This document shows positions 18,889 through 30,303 of a stretch of DNA of 64,000 nucleotides, piece after piece. Numbering within the stretch: position 1 is the stretch's first letter; every line of letters begins with the position of its first letter. The stretch spans positions 44,848 through 108,847 of the forward strand of contig SOER01000006.1 in NCBI GenBank assembly GCA_021646405.1, written 5' to 3'. Both the position numbers and the translations under genes were made by a program. Origin of the DNA: Candidatus Loosdrechtia aerotolerans. Its GTDB lineage: Bacteria > Planctomycetota > Brocadiia > Brocadiales > Brocadiaceae. The notes under the pieces were generated by a model. That model was not told the origin of the DNA. It saw nothing but the letters and a program-made list of their open reading frames with translations, and did not search any database.

Positions 18889-19773
18889 ATGTCGAAAAAA
18901 GAAAAGCTCAGCCGCGGTTTACAGTCATTGCTTGGTGGTGTTATTGGTGTGGAAGAGGAGATACAGCAGGATAAAGAAGTAGAACAGAACGCCATTATAA
19001 AACTTAACCCACACGATATTATGCCCAACGATCTTCAGCCGCGCGATACCTTTAACAAGGAAGAAATACACGGTCTTATGGAATCTATTAAAAAACATGG
19101 CATTCTGCAACCAGTTATTGTAAGGCCTACTACGGATGGTTACAGGCTTATTGCCGGAGAACGCCGCTGGAGGGCAGCAAAACAGATCGGACTAAACGAG
19201 ATCCCTGCAGTTATTCGCCATACCGATGATGTAAACAATCTAGAGATTGCCTTAATAGAAAACATCCAGAGAGAAGACCTCAATCCTATTGAAAAAGCAC
19301 GTGGTTTTCAAAAATTGATCAGCAAGTTTGGTCTTACCCAAGAACAGGTTGCAAAGGCTGTGGGAAAAGACCGGAGCTCTATAACGAATTATATCCGGTT
19401 ATTGGAGCTGCCTCGGGGGATTCAGGATAATGTTTCACGTGGAACAATATCAATGGGCCATGCAAGGGCACTTTTATCTCTTCAAGATAAAGAGTCGCAG
19501 CTGGTTATTTATGAACGGATTATCAATGAAGGTATCTCCGTTAGGGAGGTAGAGGCCTTTGTCTCGGCAGAGAAGAAATCTAAAACGAAACCACGCGCTC
19601 CTTCTGAAGAGAAAGTTACCCCACATGTCAATGATTTGGAAGATCACTTTCGAAGGTTTTTTGGGACTAAGGTTACCATAAGGGAAAAAAATGGTAAAGG
19701 GAAGATTACCATCGCATTCCATAATAATGAAGAGTTTTGCCGGATTGCGAAGACACTGGGAATCCGTATCTAA
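18889..19773 (+). CDS. parB: Chromosome partitioning protein ParB
   Basis: 294 residues. N-terminal CTPase/ParB domain with NDLQPR, GERRWRAAK (CTP-binding box) and ENIQREDLNPIEKA, a central HTH (GKDRSSITNYIRLLELP, SMGHARALL) and a C-terminal dimerisation domain (LEDHFRRFFGTKV). Loads at parS and spreads as a CTP-dependent clamp during chromosome segregation. ATG 18889 with AAGGAG is chosen over an upstream ATG at 18859. No parA is adjacent, which is unusual. Two parS sites lie in or next to the gene. Chromosomal parS usually clusters near the origin, so this window may be origin-proximal. Confidence 0.93.
   Translation: MSKKEKLSRGLQSLLGGVIGVEEEIQQDKEVEQNAIIKLNPHDIMPNDLQPRDTFNKEEIHGLMESIKKHGILQPVIVRPTTDGYRLIAGERRWRAAKQIGLNEIPAVIRHTDDVNNLEIALIENIQREDLNPIEKARGFQKLISKFGLTQEQVAKAVGKDRSSITNYIRLLELPRGIQDNVSRGTISMGHARALLSLQDKESQLVIYERIINEGISVREVEAFVSAEKKSKTKPRAPSEEKVTPHVNDLEDHFRRFFGTKVTIREKNGKGKITIAFHNNEEFCRIAKTLGIRI
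19431..19446. promoter_or_regulatory. parS site 2, inside parB
   Basis: TGTTTCACGTGGAACA, one base from the site at 18714. It is the reverse complement of TGTTCCACGTGAAACA, an accepted parS form. It encodes part of NVSRGTIS within ParB; a parS inside the parB (spo0J) gene is also known in Bacillus. Confidence 0.88.
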
Positions 19774-19805
19774 GTTGCGGGCTATTGATAAATTTCCCTA
19801 TGCAA

Positions 19806-22152
<2,347 letters not shown>

Positions 22153-22415
22153 ATTAATTATTCGTCTAACTGCGGTATTACTTGAATATAACGATAAACA
22201 TTTATTGTATTGAATAAAGCTATTATATTCAAATGATTTTTGTTAAAACTGGAAAACATATTTTTAAAAAAGGACATTCATTTGTAGGAGTGAGGGTATT
22301 CCGAGTATTAGACTGAATTCCCAGACATCCATGCAACGGGCAGAAATGTTATACAGAGAAACAGTATGAAAAAAAACCTAATATTAACTTCTTTTGTATC
22401 TTAAACACGCGAGCC

Positions 22416-22439
22416 AAAAATTCCCGGTCAACTCCGGGA
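22416..22439 (-). terminator. Weak terminator after the binding-protein gene
   Basis: TCCCGG/CCGGGA stem (22422-22427 with 22434-22439) followed on the minus strand by a short T run. The remaining 22153-22497 contains no ORF or repeat that I can support. Confidence 0.4.
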
Positions 22440-22497
22440 GGGGTATGCTCAGTATGGAATTGGTTTTACCCTGTAAGAGATGCAGTTTAATATCCTG

Positions 22498-23499
22498 TTA
22501 ATATCCTGCCCATTGTTTGAGAAATTCACTAATTTCATCCAGTTTTTTTGCTACTTTGTGGTAATCAAGACGCATACCATTTATAGCGTTAATGGTTACT
22601 ACATGAGCAGGCGTCTTCACATCATGTCGCAGCGGCATTTGTGCACTCGGGGCCCATGCTAGTTTTTTTTCGACCTTCCTGCTCAGGAGGTAATCAATCA
22701 GCTTTTTTCCATTTTCCGGATTAAGGCTATTATTTATAAGGCAAACCATATTTGGCATAATAAAGGTACCAATACCTAATTGATCCGGAAACACCATTTT
22801 TACCGGCTTTCCTTCCTGAATAGCTACGTTGGCATCATCCGTATCAGTAAGCCCCACTTTAACCTCTCCCCGTGTAACAAGTCGTTTTACCTCGCCGTTC
22901 GAGGAGACAATCCTCACTCCGTTTGCCTTCAAATCGTTGAGATATTCCCTGGCCTTTTCATCACCCAGCGTAATAAATAATGCAGCTATGTGTGCCAAAG
23001 TAGTACCAAAGAGCGGATTCGCGATGGCTACCTGTCCTTTCCACTTTGGTTTTACAAGGTCAAATATAGACAGTGGTTTCTCATCCATACCTACAAGGTT
23101 TGTGTTATAAAGAATAATACGGGCCTGTGCAGAGAATCCGGTCCAATATCCCTCATCATCCTTATAGATTTCCGGAATATCTGAAGCTGATTCCGAAATA
23201 TATGGAGCTGTTATTCCCTTCATCTCAAGCAAAACGGGGCGTATCGGATCTCCGCTCCAGAATACATCGGCCTGTGGATTCTTCTTTTCTACAATCAAAC
23301 GGTTCATCAGACCTGTGCTCTTTGTCTCCTCAGTATCATAAATAGCCAGAACCTTTATTCCGGAGGTCTTTTCAAATTTCTGAAGAATGGGTTCCGAAAA
23401 AGCCTTATCTTCCGAGGTATAAACAACAACCTGTTCCCCGTAACATATCTTTCCCAGGAATACAAGCACTACAATACATGTTGTTGTAATAAACCTCAT
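22498..23499 (-). CDS. Family 1 extracellular solute-binding protein (FbpA/AfuA-like)
   Basis: 333 residues, periplasmic. Signal peptide 1-21 (CYG|EQ), then VVVYTSEDKAFSEPILQKFE, the start typical for Fe(III)-type or 2-aminoethylphosphonate-type binding proteins, with ADVFWSGDP, PKWKGQVAIANP and LAWAPSAQMPLR. No permease or ATPase is adjacent, so it is an orphan or shares a transporter encoded elsewhere. Ligand is uncertain. GGAGG precedes ATG 23499; the DUF1080-like gene ends 14 bp upstream. Proximity to a PhoBR-type pair makes a phosphonate ligand worth testing, but that is speculation. Confidence 0.8.
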   Translation of the reverse strand: MRFITTTCIVVLVFLGKICYGEQVVVYTSEDKAFSEPILQKFEKTSGIKVLAIYDTEETKSTGLMNRLIVEKKNPQADVFWSGDPIRPVLLEMKGITAPYISESASDIPEIYKDDEGYWTGFSAQARIILYNTNLVGMDEKPLSIFDLVKPKWKGQVAIANPLFGTTLAHIAALFITLGDEKAREYLNDLKANGVRIVSSNGEVKRLVTRGEVKVGLTDTDDANVAIQEGKPVKMVFPDQLGIGTFIMPNMVCLINNSLNPENGKKLIDYLLSRKVEKKLAWAPSAQMPLRHDVKTPAHVVTINAINGMRLDYHKVAKKLDEISEFLKQWAGY

Positions 23500-23513
23500 A
23501 CCACACCTCCGCT

Positions 23514-24212
23514 TTAGAGAGATTTTTTCATTTCCTGAATTACTAAATCGTCAAAGAATGTATATGAGTCTGCTTTTGTCCAGAGTCCTACCGTTCCGCT
23601 ATCAAAGGTTTCATCCGATACCTCAAAGACCTTTGTATTATCAAGAAAACACCGAATTTTATCCCCTTCACAAACTACTTTGAGCAAATGCCATTCCTGG
23701 GGGGTTATCTTTGTGTTTTTACCCTTTATTTGAATTCGCTTTCCATTTATCACCTTATATAAGGTAACATTATTCTCTAAGGCATTTGCCCTTAATACAT
23801 AATAATTGTTGTTGTCTTTACATCGGAAGACGAGCCCTCCTGCCTGATCAACAGTGCCTCCTTCTGCCCTGAACCTGGTATATACCATTAAATCCTTATA
23901 AGACCTATCCTCTAATAGTAAAAGCGGAAAACGATAATTGGTATTATCCAGTCTGATTTGTACAACGATATTATCTGCAGAGGGGGCGTGCTCAATCTTC
24001 TTTACAATCCAGCGCCCCTGATCCCCTTTACCGGTCAATGCATTTTGAAATCCTGCCGGTAATTCATCAACCCTATCTCTATCAAAATAATATTCCCTTC
24101 TTTCACCGAGAATCTCCGAAGGGGTAACTTTCTGCCCCTGCTGAGCATATATGTAATTTAAAGTAAACAAACCTGATAAACAAATACATGATACAACAAG
24201 CACTCTCTTCAT
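23514..24212 (-). CDS. Exported concanavalin-like (DUF1080-type) domain protein
   Basis: About 232 residues. Signal peptide 1-24 (IYA|QQ), then a jelly-roll domain: DQAGGLVFRCKDNNNYYVLRAN, QEWHLLKVVCEGDKIRCFLD and DSGTVGLWTKADSYTFFDDL are hallmarks of LamG/3-keto-disaccharide-hydrolase-like (DUF1080) folds that bind sugars. No catalytic residues can be assigned. ATG 24212 chosen because it opens a clean signal peptide; the open frame reaches 24290. Forms an operon with the binding protein downstream. Confidence 0.7.
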   Translation of the reverse strand: MKRVLVVSCICLSGLFTLNYIYAQQGQKVTPSEILGERREYYFDRDRVDELPAGFQNALTGKGDQGRWIVKKIEHAPSADNIVVQIRLDNTNYRFPLLLLEDRSYKDLMVYTRFRAEGGTVDQAGGLVFRCKDNNNYYVLRANALENNVTLYKVINGKRIQIKGKNTKITPQEWHLLKVVCEGDKIRCFLDNTKVFEVSDETFDSGTVGLWTKADSYTFFDDLVIQEMKKSL

Positions 24213-24354
24213 AATCTTATCCCACTCTATCATAAAAAATGAACTATTAGTAAAAACGATAACGAATACAACATTATCCTGAAAACACATAGTATATAGT
24301 TGACGACAAAAATAAAAAGAAAATTCTTTATCGAAGAATCATTAAATGATTATT

Positions 24355-26130
24355 TCACAAAATCCCATGTCTGGCCTGATACTGAGGGAGTGTAATAACA
24401 AATATACTTCCGATGCCAGGTGTACTCTCGACCTTAATGTGTCCATGATGAAGGTTTACTGTATGTTTAACAATGGAGAGTCCCAGCCCTGTTCCCCCCA
24501 TTTCTCTTGAACGGGCGGAATCAACACGATAAAACCTCTCAAAGATACGCGGAATATGCTCTTTGGGAATACCGATACCCGTATCTGATACTTCAAAAAG
24601 CACCGATCCGTTGTCATGTTTGACCTTCAATCCTATATTACCCCCCTTTGGTGTGTATTTTATCGCATTATCAAGTAAATTCGCTAACAACTGGCGCAAG
24701 ATATATTCATTTGTTTCCATCATCGGGAGGGCATCTGCTATCTCTAATTTAAGAGTCTGGCCTTTTTGTATACAATGTTCCTTATAATGAGAGAAAATAC
24801 TTTCCAGGCATGGGCGTATATTTATCGCCTGAAGTTCTATTTTTACATCATGGGATTCCAACCGTGATAACTCCAAAATATCTTTAATTAAATCATCAAG
24901 TCTCTGGGTATGCTTCATGATAATTCCGAGAAATTCCTGTGCGTGTTCCTGGTCTATTGCCGTATTATCGAGCAATGTCTCAACATATCCTTTAATAGAC
25001 GCAAGCGGGGTTCTTAACTCATGAGATATGTTAGCAACAAATTCTTTCCGTGCATTTTCAAGTTTCCGCAATTCTGTAATATCATGGAATACTAGAAGTA
25101 CTCCGTAGGTATGGGTATCCATTTGGATATATGAAAGGTGTACATGCAATAATTTTTTTTCAGACGAAGTATGTTCAATCTCAAGTATCCTGGTTGTTTG
25201 GTTTTTGATTACTTCCCTTACTGAATTATGAAGTTTTTCGTTTCGTATTTTTTCCCACAGGTAATTTTCATTCTCTATAACCAATGATATTCTAAATAAT
25301 TCTTTTGCTGCCTGGTTTATAATAATAATTCTTTCCTGCAGGTCTATGGTAATAATTGCATCGCTCATAGCGGCAATAATAGCATCGAGCTTGTTTTTAT
25401 CATCGGTAATTGTCTGTGTCTGCGTTTGAAGCTCCGTCCCCATAATATTAATCGCTTTCGCCAGATCACTCATCTCACCAGAAGAAGTAATCTCTGCCTT
25501 TCGGGCGAAGTTACCCCGAGCAAAATTTTGTGCTACCTGAGTAATATTTGCAAGGGGGGAAATATTTATCCCGATCATAATGTAACCGATTACTATTGTT
25601 CCCGCAAATGCCAGAAACAAACAAAGTGAAACTGTTTCTAATGCTACTGTTAAACCAGCCTCATCTGATTGAAAAGAGTCCAATACAATTATGAAAAACC
25701 CTTCATTTTCTGTTGCCGTTATTGGTACAACGACATGGGTCAATCCAAGTGTTGTATCCTGATACATCTTATGAATATTGCTTTTGAGTACGGTATCGAT
25801 ACTATCCTCTCTTATGTAAGACATTAATGATCCGGTAATCCCTGATTCATTAATAATATTTCCTGATAAATCTGTGATAACAATACCTACCTGTAACTGT
25901 CGGCTTAATGTTTTACACCAGTGAGTGGCCTCTTCTGTATCGTTTTTCAAAAGGAATGGTTTGATCAATTGACTAATAAGTACTGCCTGGGATTCCAGGT
26001 TCTGTGCTAATATTTTCTGATGATGTCTTTTTATTATCGAACTGGTAAGGTATCCAATAAAAATCAAACATATACATAAAAGGAAGATATAGCTAATAAA
26101 AATCTTCCGGGACAATCTGTTCTTCAACAT
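24355..26130 (-). CDS. PhoR/WalK-type sensor histidine kinase
   Basis: About 591 residues. Two transmembrane helices (about 11-33 and 165-190) flank a periplasmic sensor domain, then HAMP, PAS (about 245-345), HisKA with NISHELRTPLASIKG and an HATPase with LLANLLDNAIKYTP, SDTGIGIP and GTGLGLSIVKH. Layout matches PhoR/WalK kinases. Begins 5 bp after the response-regulator stop (ATG 26130; weak SD, so coupled translation). Two Pst systems and a Pho-box promoter lie in this window, so phosphate sensing is a reasonable inference but not shown by sequence alone. Confidence 0.88.
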   Translation of the reverse strand: MLKNRLSRKIFISYIFLLCICLIFIGYLTSSIIKRHHQKILAQNLESQAVLISQLIKPFLLKNDTEEATHWCKTLSRQLQVGIVITDLSGNIINESGITGSLMSYIREDSIDTVLKSNIHKMYQDTTLGLTHVVVPITATENEGFFIIVLDSFQSDEAGLTVALETVSLCLFLAFAGTIVIGYIMIGINISPLANITQVAQNFARGNFARKAEITSSGEMSDLAKAINIMGTELQTQTQTITDDKNKLDAIIAAMSDAIITIDLQERIIIINQAAKELFRISLVIENENYLWEKIRNEKLHNSVREVIKNQTTRILEIEHTSSEKKLLHVHLSYIQMDTHTYGVLLVFHDITELRKLENARKEFVANISHELRTPLASIKGYVETLLDNTAIDQEHAQEFLGIIMKHTQRLDDLIKDILELSRLESHDVKIELQAINIRPCLESIFSHYKEHCIQKGQTLKLEIADALPMMETNEYILRQLLANLLDNAIKYTPKGGNIGLKVKHDNGSVLFEVSDTGIGIPKEHIPRIFERFYRVDSARSREMGGTGLGLSIVKHTVNLHHGHIKVESTPGIGSIFVITLPQYQARHGIL

Positions 26131-26134
26131 TTTT

Positions 26135-26818
26135 TTATTCTTTAAATTTATAACCAATTCCCCGTATGGTAATAATGCGGTTTGCAAGCGTTTTTAATTT
26201 TTTTCTCACCGAAGCAATGTGTACATCGATGGCTCTGTCGGTAACCGTGGTTTCAGGCCCGGATGCCGCGTCGATCAGCTGATCCCTCGTAAACACCCTC
26301 CCCGGTTTGCTTGATAGTTGGTAAAGAATCTCGAATTCCGTTCGTGTCAGTGAAACCATCTCTCCCTGTATTGTTACTTCATGTTTGTATTTATCGATTA
26401 CAAGACCATCTATCTCAACATAATTTTTGATGGTTGTAACCGTTTTTGTCCGCCGGAGGACAGCTTCTATGCGTGCAACAAGTTCCTTCGGACTAAAAGG
26501 TTTTGTCACATAATCATCAGCACCCAACTTTAAGCCTATTGTTATGTCATTTTCATCGCCTTTTGCTGTTAACATCACAATAGCAATATGGGCTAATTCT
26601 GGTATTGATTTTAACCTTTTACATACTTCAAGGCCATCCATTCCCGGCAGCATAAGGTCTAGTATTATAAGCTCCGGCCTCTCCCTCCTGGTTAAAAACA
26701 ATGCATCTTCGCCATTATAGGCAGCTATTATCTTATAACCATCTTTTTCAAGATGATAACGAATGAGTTTTACAAGATCCTTCTCATCGTCCACTACAAG
26801 GATTTTTTCTTTTGGCAT
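26135..26818 (-). CDS. PhoB-type response regulator
   Basis: 227 residues, OmpR/PhoB family. Receiver domain with DD at 10-11, phospho-acceptor Asp54 in LDLMLPGMDG and KPF lysine; C-terminal winged helix (about 130-227) with LTRTEFEILY and TVTDRAIDVHIASVRKKL. Partner of the kinase downstream. PhoB/PhoP-type regulators bind direct repeats with 11-bp period, exactly the pattern seen at 53325-53363, making it a candidate regulator of the pst operon. No such box is seen before this gene itself. Confidence 0.9.
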   Translation of the reverse strand: MPKEKILVVDDEKDLVKLIRYHLEKDGYKIIAAYNGEDALFLTRRERPELIILDLMLPGMDGLEVCKRLKSIPELAHIAIVMLTAKGDENDITIGLKLGADDYVTKPFSPKELVARIEAVLRRTKTVTTIKNYVEIDGLVIDKYKHEVTIQGEMVSLTRTEFEILYQLSSKPGRVFTRDQLIDAASGPETTVTDRAIDVHIASVRKKLKTLANRIITIRGIGYKFKE

Positions 26819-26955
26819 GGTATTTTAAATAACAATATTACAAGGATGATAGAATATTTTTCCTCTAAAGAGAACCCTTCAATTACATTTTCTTGTTCTG
26901 ATGTTAGTGAGAATTGGCGTGGAATATACATTATTCATAAAGATAAATATTGTAT

Positions 26956-27016
26956 GTGTGCGCAGTCCGAAGCCGTGCGGCTACTCATGATTGTTTTTGG
27001 CAACCATGAGTAGCCG
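26956..27016. repeat. Dispersed repeat with hairpin
   Basis: The left part (GTGTGCGCAG...GAAGCCGTGCGGCTAC) recurs at 60533-60562. Here CGGCTACTCATG (26978-26989) pairs with CATGAGTAGCCG (27005-27016), a perfect 12-bp stem. It lies in the gap between phoB-like and cysC genes (26819-27122), which otherwise holds nothing recognisable. Confidence 0.6.
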
Positions 27017-27122
27017 TCTCTTTAGGGTGTGCATGAGATATCAGCATATTGAGAAGGGGTTGAACTGTTCAGACTGTTTGAACCGTTAGGTTTCGCTTCA
27101 TTCATCCGAACCTATTCAGCCG

Positions 27123-27737
27123 TCAGCTAAATTTTACATAATTTTTTTCTTCAAGGTAATTTAATATCGCCCTCGTCGATTCTTCAACGGACATATTTGA
27201 TGTATCAATTGTTAATTCGGGATTTAAAGGTTCTTCATAAGGTGCCGATATGCCGGTAAATTCCTTAACTGTACCTTCCCGGGCCTTTTTATAAAGCCCT
27301 TTTGTGTCGCGCTGCTCACAAACCTCGAGGGGACACTTAATATAAACCTCGATAAATTCCCCATCTTTAAGCAAACGCCTAATGTTGTCCCTGTCCTGCC
27401 TATATGGTGATATAAACGCTGTTATGGCTATCACGTTTGCATCGGTAAACAGTCTTGCTACTTCACCGATACGGCGAATATTTTCGGTGCGGTCCTCGGG
27501 TGAGAAGCCAAGGTTTTTATTCAAACCATGCCGTATATTGTCACCATCAAGTATATATGCCAGATACTTGTTCTCAAGGAGCGCATGTTCAAGTTCAACG
27601 GCAACAGTCGACTTTCCTGACCCTGATAAGCCCGTGAGCCATATAGTTGCGCCCTTTTGTTTCATCAATTCTATACGATTCTCTCTTGTAACCTTACCAT
27701 GGTGCCATTTAATATTGGTAGCTTTTTGCTCTGCCAT
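27123..27737 (-). CDS. cysC: Adenylyl-sulfate kinase
   Basis: Phosphorylates APS to PAPS with ATP. 204 residues, usual length. Walker [10 protein letters not shown] at 36-44, then [17 protein letters not shown] (substrate-binding region), [16 protein letters not shown] and the [15 protein letters not shown] segment. Strong GGGAG before ATG 27737. No cysND or PAPS reductase next to it; the PAPS could serve assimilation or sulfation. Confidence 0.94.
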   Translation of the reverse strand: MAEQKATNIKWHHGKVTRENRIELMKQKGATIWLTGLSGSGKSTVAVELEHALLENKYLAYILDGDNIRHGLNKNLGFSPEDRTENIRRIGEVARLFTDANVIAITAFISPYRQDRDNIRRLLKDGEFIEVYIKCPLEVCEQRDTKGLYKKAREGTVKEFTGISAPYEEPLNPELTIDTSNMSVEESTRAILNYLEEKNYVKFS

Positions 27738-27902
27738 ATCATCTCCCTTTTAAACATGAAGATATCAAATGAATAATAGAATTGCTTTTGAAATTCTCAT
27801 CTTATAAGAACATGCCCAAAAAAGCAAATTTTTTCTCTGTTCCTAAAGGAAAGGAATAAAAAGATGTTTTTATAATATCCTGAAATAAATTTGCACAACT
27901 AT

Positions 27903-29207
27903 TTAGCCTGGATCAGATAAAGTAAACTCATGTATCTGGACATCGTTATCCAGCATCCGTAATTTATGAACCAGTCTATTATCGATAAGTAATTTGAATA
28001 TTGCCCGATGATTATCAAATCTGCTATTTAGGATATGAGCGTGCTCTTTGAGGTACGCGATCAGCTTTCCGTTACTTTGGCTGCATGAGAGCTCAACGTC
28101 AATAAAATTCCGCTCCAGTACTTCTACAATCTTGCGATTGAGGTCCTGTATCCCCTGATGCGTCTTTGCAGAAATGATCACAAAATCTTCATAGCGGTTT
28201 TTTAGTAATGGAATAACGGATTCGTCTTTAATAGTATCTGCCTTATTAAATACCATAATAGTCGGCTTCTTATCACAGTTTAATTCTTTCAATACGGCAT
28301 TTACTGCTTCTATTTGCTTTTGAACTACGGAAGAACCAATATCTACAACATGAAGCAGCAGGTCGGCATGTCGGGCCTCTTCGAGTGTCGCCTTAAATGA
28401 AGCAATCAGGTGGTGAGGTAATTTTTGTATGAAGCCGACCGTGTCGCTAATCAGGGCACACTTTCCTTCTCCTAGTTTACACAAGCTCGTTTTTGTATCA
28501 AGCGTTGCGAACAGTTTATCCTCTACCAGCATATCTCCGTCCGTTAGCACATTCATCAGGGTAGATTTTCCGGCGTTTGTATATCCTACAATTGATATAG
28601 TAAAAAATTCCCTCCGCGAATTGACCAGTCTTTCTTGTCTCTTTTCAACTTCGCCAAGTTTTTTCTTAAGATGCTGAATTTTTTTCGATATAATACGTTT
28701 GTCAACTTCCAATTGCTTTTCACCGGGACCCCGTGTTCCTATTCTACCTTCAATCCTGGAAAGGTGCGTCCACATGCGTTTCAACCTGGGCTTTGTATAT
28801 TCCAGCTGGGCTAACTCCACCTGCAATTTTGCCTGAAATGTCTTCGCACGTGTGGCAAATATATCCAGGATTAATTCACTTCTGTCTATTACTTTTTTGC
28901 CAATAACCTTTTCCAGGTTTCTTACCTGTGCCGGTGTAAGATCATCGTCGCAAATAAGGACATCGGCATTCAGCTCATCTGCGATACTTGATAGTTCAAG
29001 AATCTTTCCTTTACCCATATAGTATATGGGGTCAATACTTGTCCTGTTTTGTGTTGTCATATGAACGACTTGTGCCCCTGCCGTTTCTGCCAACCTCCGG
29101 AGTTCCTCTAACGGGGCCTCATCGTAGTTACGATCACCGAATAACATAACGCGGAAAAGAATTGCACGTTCAGCCTTTACGGTAAAAGTAGTTTCTTTTA
29201 GTTTCAC
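27903..29207 (-). CDS. hflX: Ribosome-associated GTPase HflX
   Basis: Ribosome-splitting/rescue GTPase. About 434 residues: N-terminal HflX domain with GKGKILELS and DDDLTPAQVRNLE, a helical linker ending RGPGEKQLEVD, then G domain with GYTNAGKST (G1), DTVGFI (G3), NKAD (G4). I prefer GTG 29207: AAGGAG lies 12 bases upstream and the product begins as family members do (KLKETTFTVKAERAIL). An alternative TTG at 29258 overlaps the upstream stop by four bases but has no SD. Confidence 0.9.
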   Translation of the reverse strand: MKLKETTFTVKAERAILFRVMLFGDRNYDEAPLEELRRLAETAGAQVVHMTTQNRTSIDPIYYMGKGKILELSSIADELNADVLICDDDLTPAQVRNLEKVIGKKVIDRSELILDIFATRAKTFQAKLQVELAQLEYTKPRLKRMWTHLSRIEGRIGTRGPGEKQLEVDKRIISKKIQHLKKKLGEVEKRQERLVNSRREFFTISIVGYTNAGKSTLMNVLTDGDMLVEDKLFATLDTKTSLCKLGEGKCALISDTVGFIQKLPHHLIASFKATLEEARHADLLLHVVDIGSSVVQKQIEAVNAVLKELNCDKKPTIMVFNKADTIKDESVIPLLKNRYEDFVIISAKTHQGIQDLNRKIVEVLERNFIDVELSCSQSNGKLIAYLKEHAHILNSRFDNHRAIFKLLIDNRLVHKLRMLDNDVQIHEFTLSDPG

Positions 29208-29254
29208 GTATGTATAAGTCTCCTTAAAAGAAAAGTTGTTTAGTCTTTTTAAAA

Positions 29255-29989
29255 TCAAGATCTGTACAAGGCATGATTTAAAATTATTCTTGCATCCACG
29301 GCCATTATGCCTTTTGGGTATACGAAAATAGGATTTAGATCTATCTCTTTAATACATTCTATGGAAGTCATAATTGTTGACACGTGTGAGATGGTCTTAA
29401 CAAGTGCAGGAACATCCAACACCTCTGTACCTCTGTAACCCTCTAGTAATTTGTACCCTTTTATATCCTGAATCATGTCCAGCGCCTCGTCCTTTTCTAC
29501 AGGTGCAATTCTGAATGACACGTCTTTAAAAATCTCTACAAAGATGCCGCCAATTCCGAACATTACTGCAGGTCCGAATTGAGGATCCCTCAATCCGCCA
29601 ATAATGACCTCCGTAGATGGCTCTGCCATTTCCGAAACAAGAGTTCCCACTATCCTCGCCTCTGGTATATTCTTCTTCACGTTTTCTATAATCCCGGTAT
29701 ATGCAGTCCTAACGCCTTCATCGTCCCTTATCATTAATCTTACGCCCCCAGCATCTGTCTTATGAATAATATCGGGAGAAACTATTTTCATCGCCACAGG
29801 ATATCCTATAGTATCGGCCGCCTGAACGGCGTCCGAGACAGAAAAAGCTATTATATTTTTTGTGGTCTTTATTCCAAAAATTTTTATAAGTTCCTTTGCT
29901 TCCGGCTCAAGGAGTTGGCGGCGTTCCTGTTGTGCCTTTTGGATGATTTTGTTTGCAGTACTCAACTCTCGTGATAAGGTTTTTTCCAT
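29255..29989 (-). CDS. ATP-grasp subunit of an ADP-forming acyl-CoA ligase
   Basis: 244 residues, matching the beta subunit (ATP-grasp_5) of acetate-CoA ligase (ADP-forming): GYPVAMKIVSPDIIHKTDAGGV, GGLRDPQFGPAVMFGIGGIFVE, IDLNPIFVYP. In family members this part binds ATP and works with a CoA-binding alpha subunit carrying the phospho-His. No alpha subunit is adjacent, so it must be encoded elsewhere. Immediately upstream of hflX, same strand, probably one transcript. Confidence 0.85.
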   Translation of the reverse strand: MEKTLSRELSTANKIIQKAQQERRQLLEPEAKELIKIFGIKTTKNIIAFSVSDAVQAADTIGYPVAMKIVSPDIIHKTDAGGVRLMIRDDEGVRTAYTGIIENVKKNIPEARIVGTLVSEMAEPSTEVIIGGLRDPQFGPAVMFGIGGIFVEIFKDVSFRIAPVEKDEALDMIQDIKGYKLLEGYRGTEVLDVPALVKTISHVSTIMTSIECIKEIDLNPIFVYPKGIMAVDARIILNHALYRS

Positions 29990-30130
29990 TCTGCTACCGC
30001 TAATCTGGCATATTTCGTTTGTGGATACTTTCTCTTTACTCCTTAATTATAACGGTAAATCCGGAATGTTCAAAGTTATATATAGGAAACACCGATGAGT
30101 TATTTTATTATGCGGGTAATCAGAAAGTGG

Positions 30131-30159
30131 TTGAAAAATTAACTATTTCTATAGATAAT
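30131..30159 (+). promoter_or_regulatory. Possible promoter of the HAD-ATPase gene
   Basis: TTGAAA and GATAAT with a 17-bp spacer, about 145 bp before the start at 30304. Nothing else is recognisable in 29990-30303. Confidence 0.35.
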
Positions 30160-30303
30160 AGTAGAGGGAGTATAAATAATAATGATAGCTTGCAAGGTTT
30201 TTATATTTGTCGAATATGATTAATTTGGTTTTTGTGTATTATGCTAAATAAACTTTTAGAGATTTAAAGCAATCAACATACCTTGAGTACACAAAATAAG
30301 AAT

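Noticed and set aside
26978..27016. Intrinsic terminator of cysC
   Set aside because: The stem is perfect but no T run follows on the minus strand, and the flank is a dispersed repeat.
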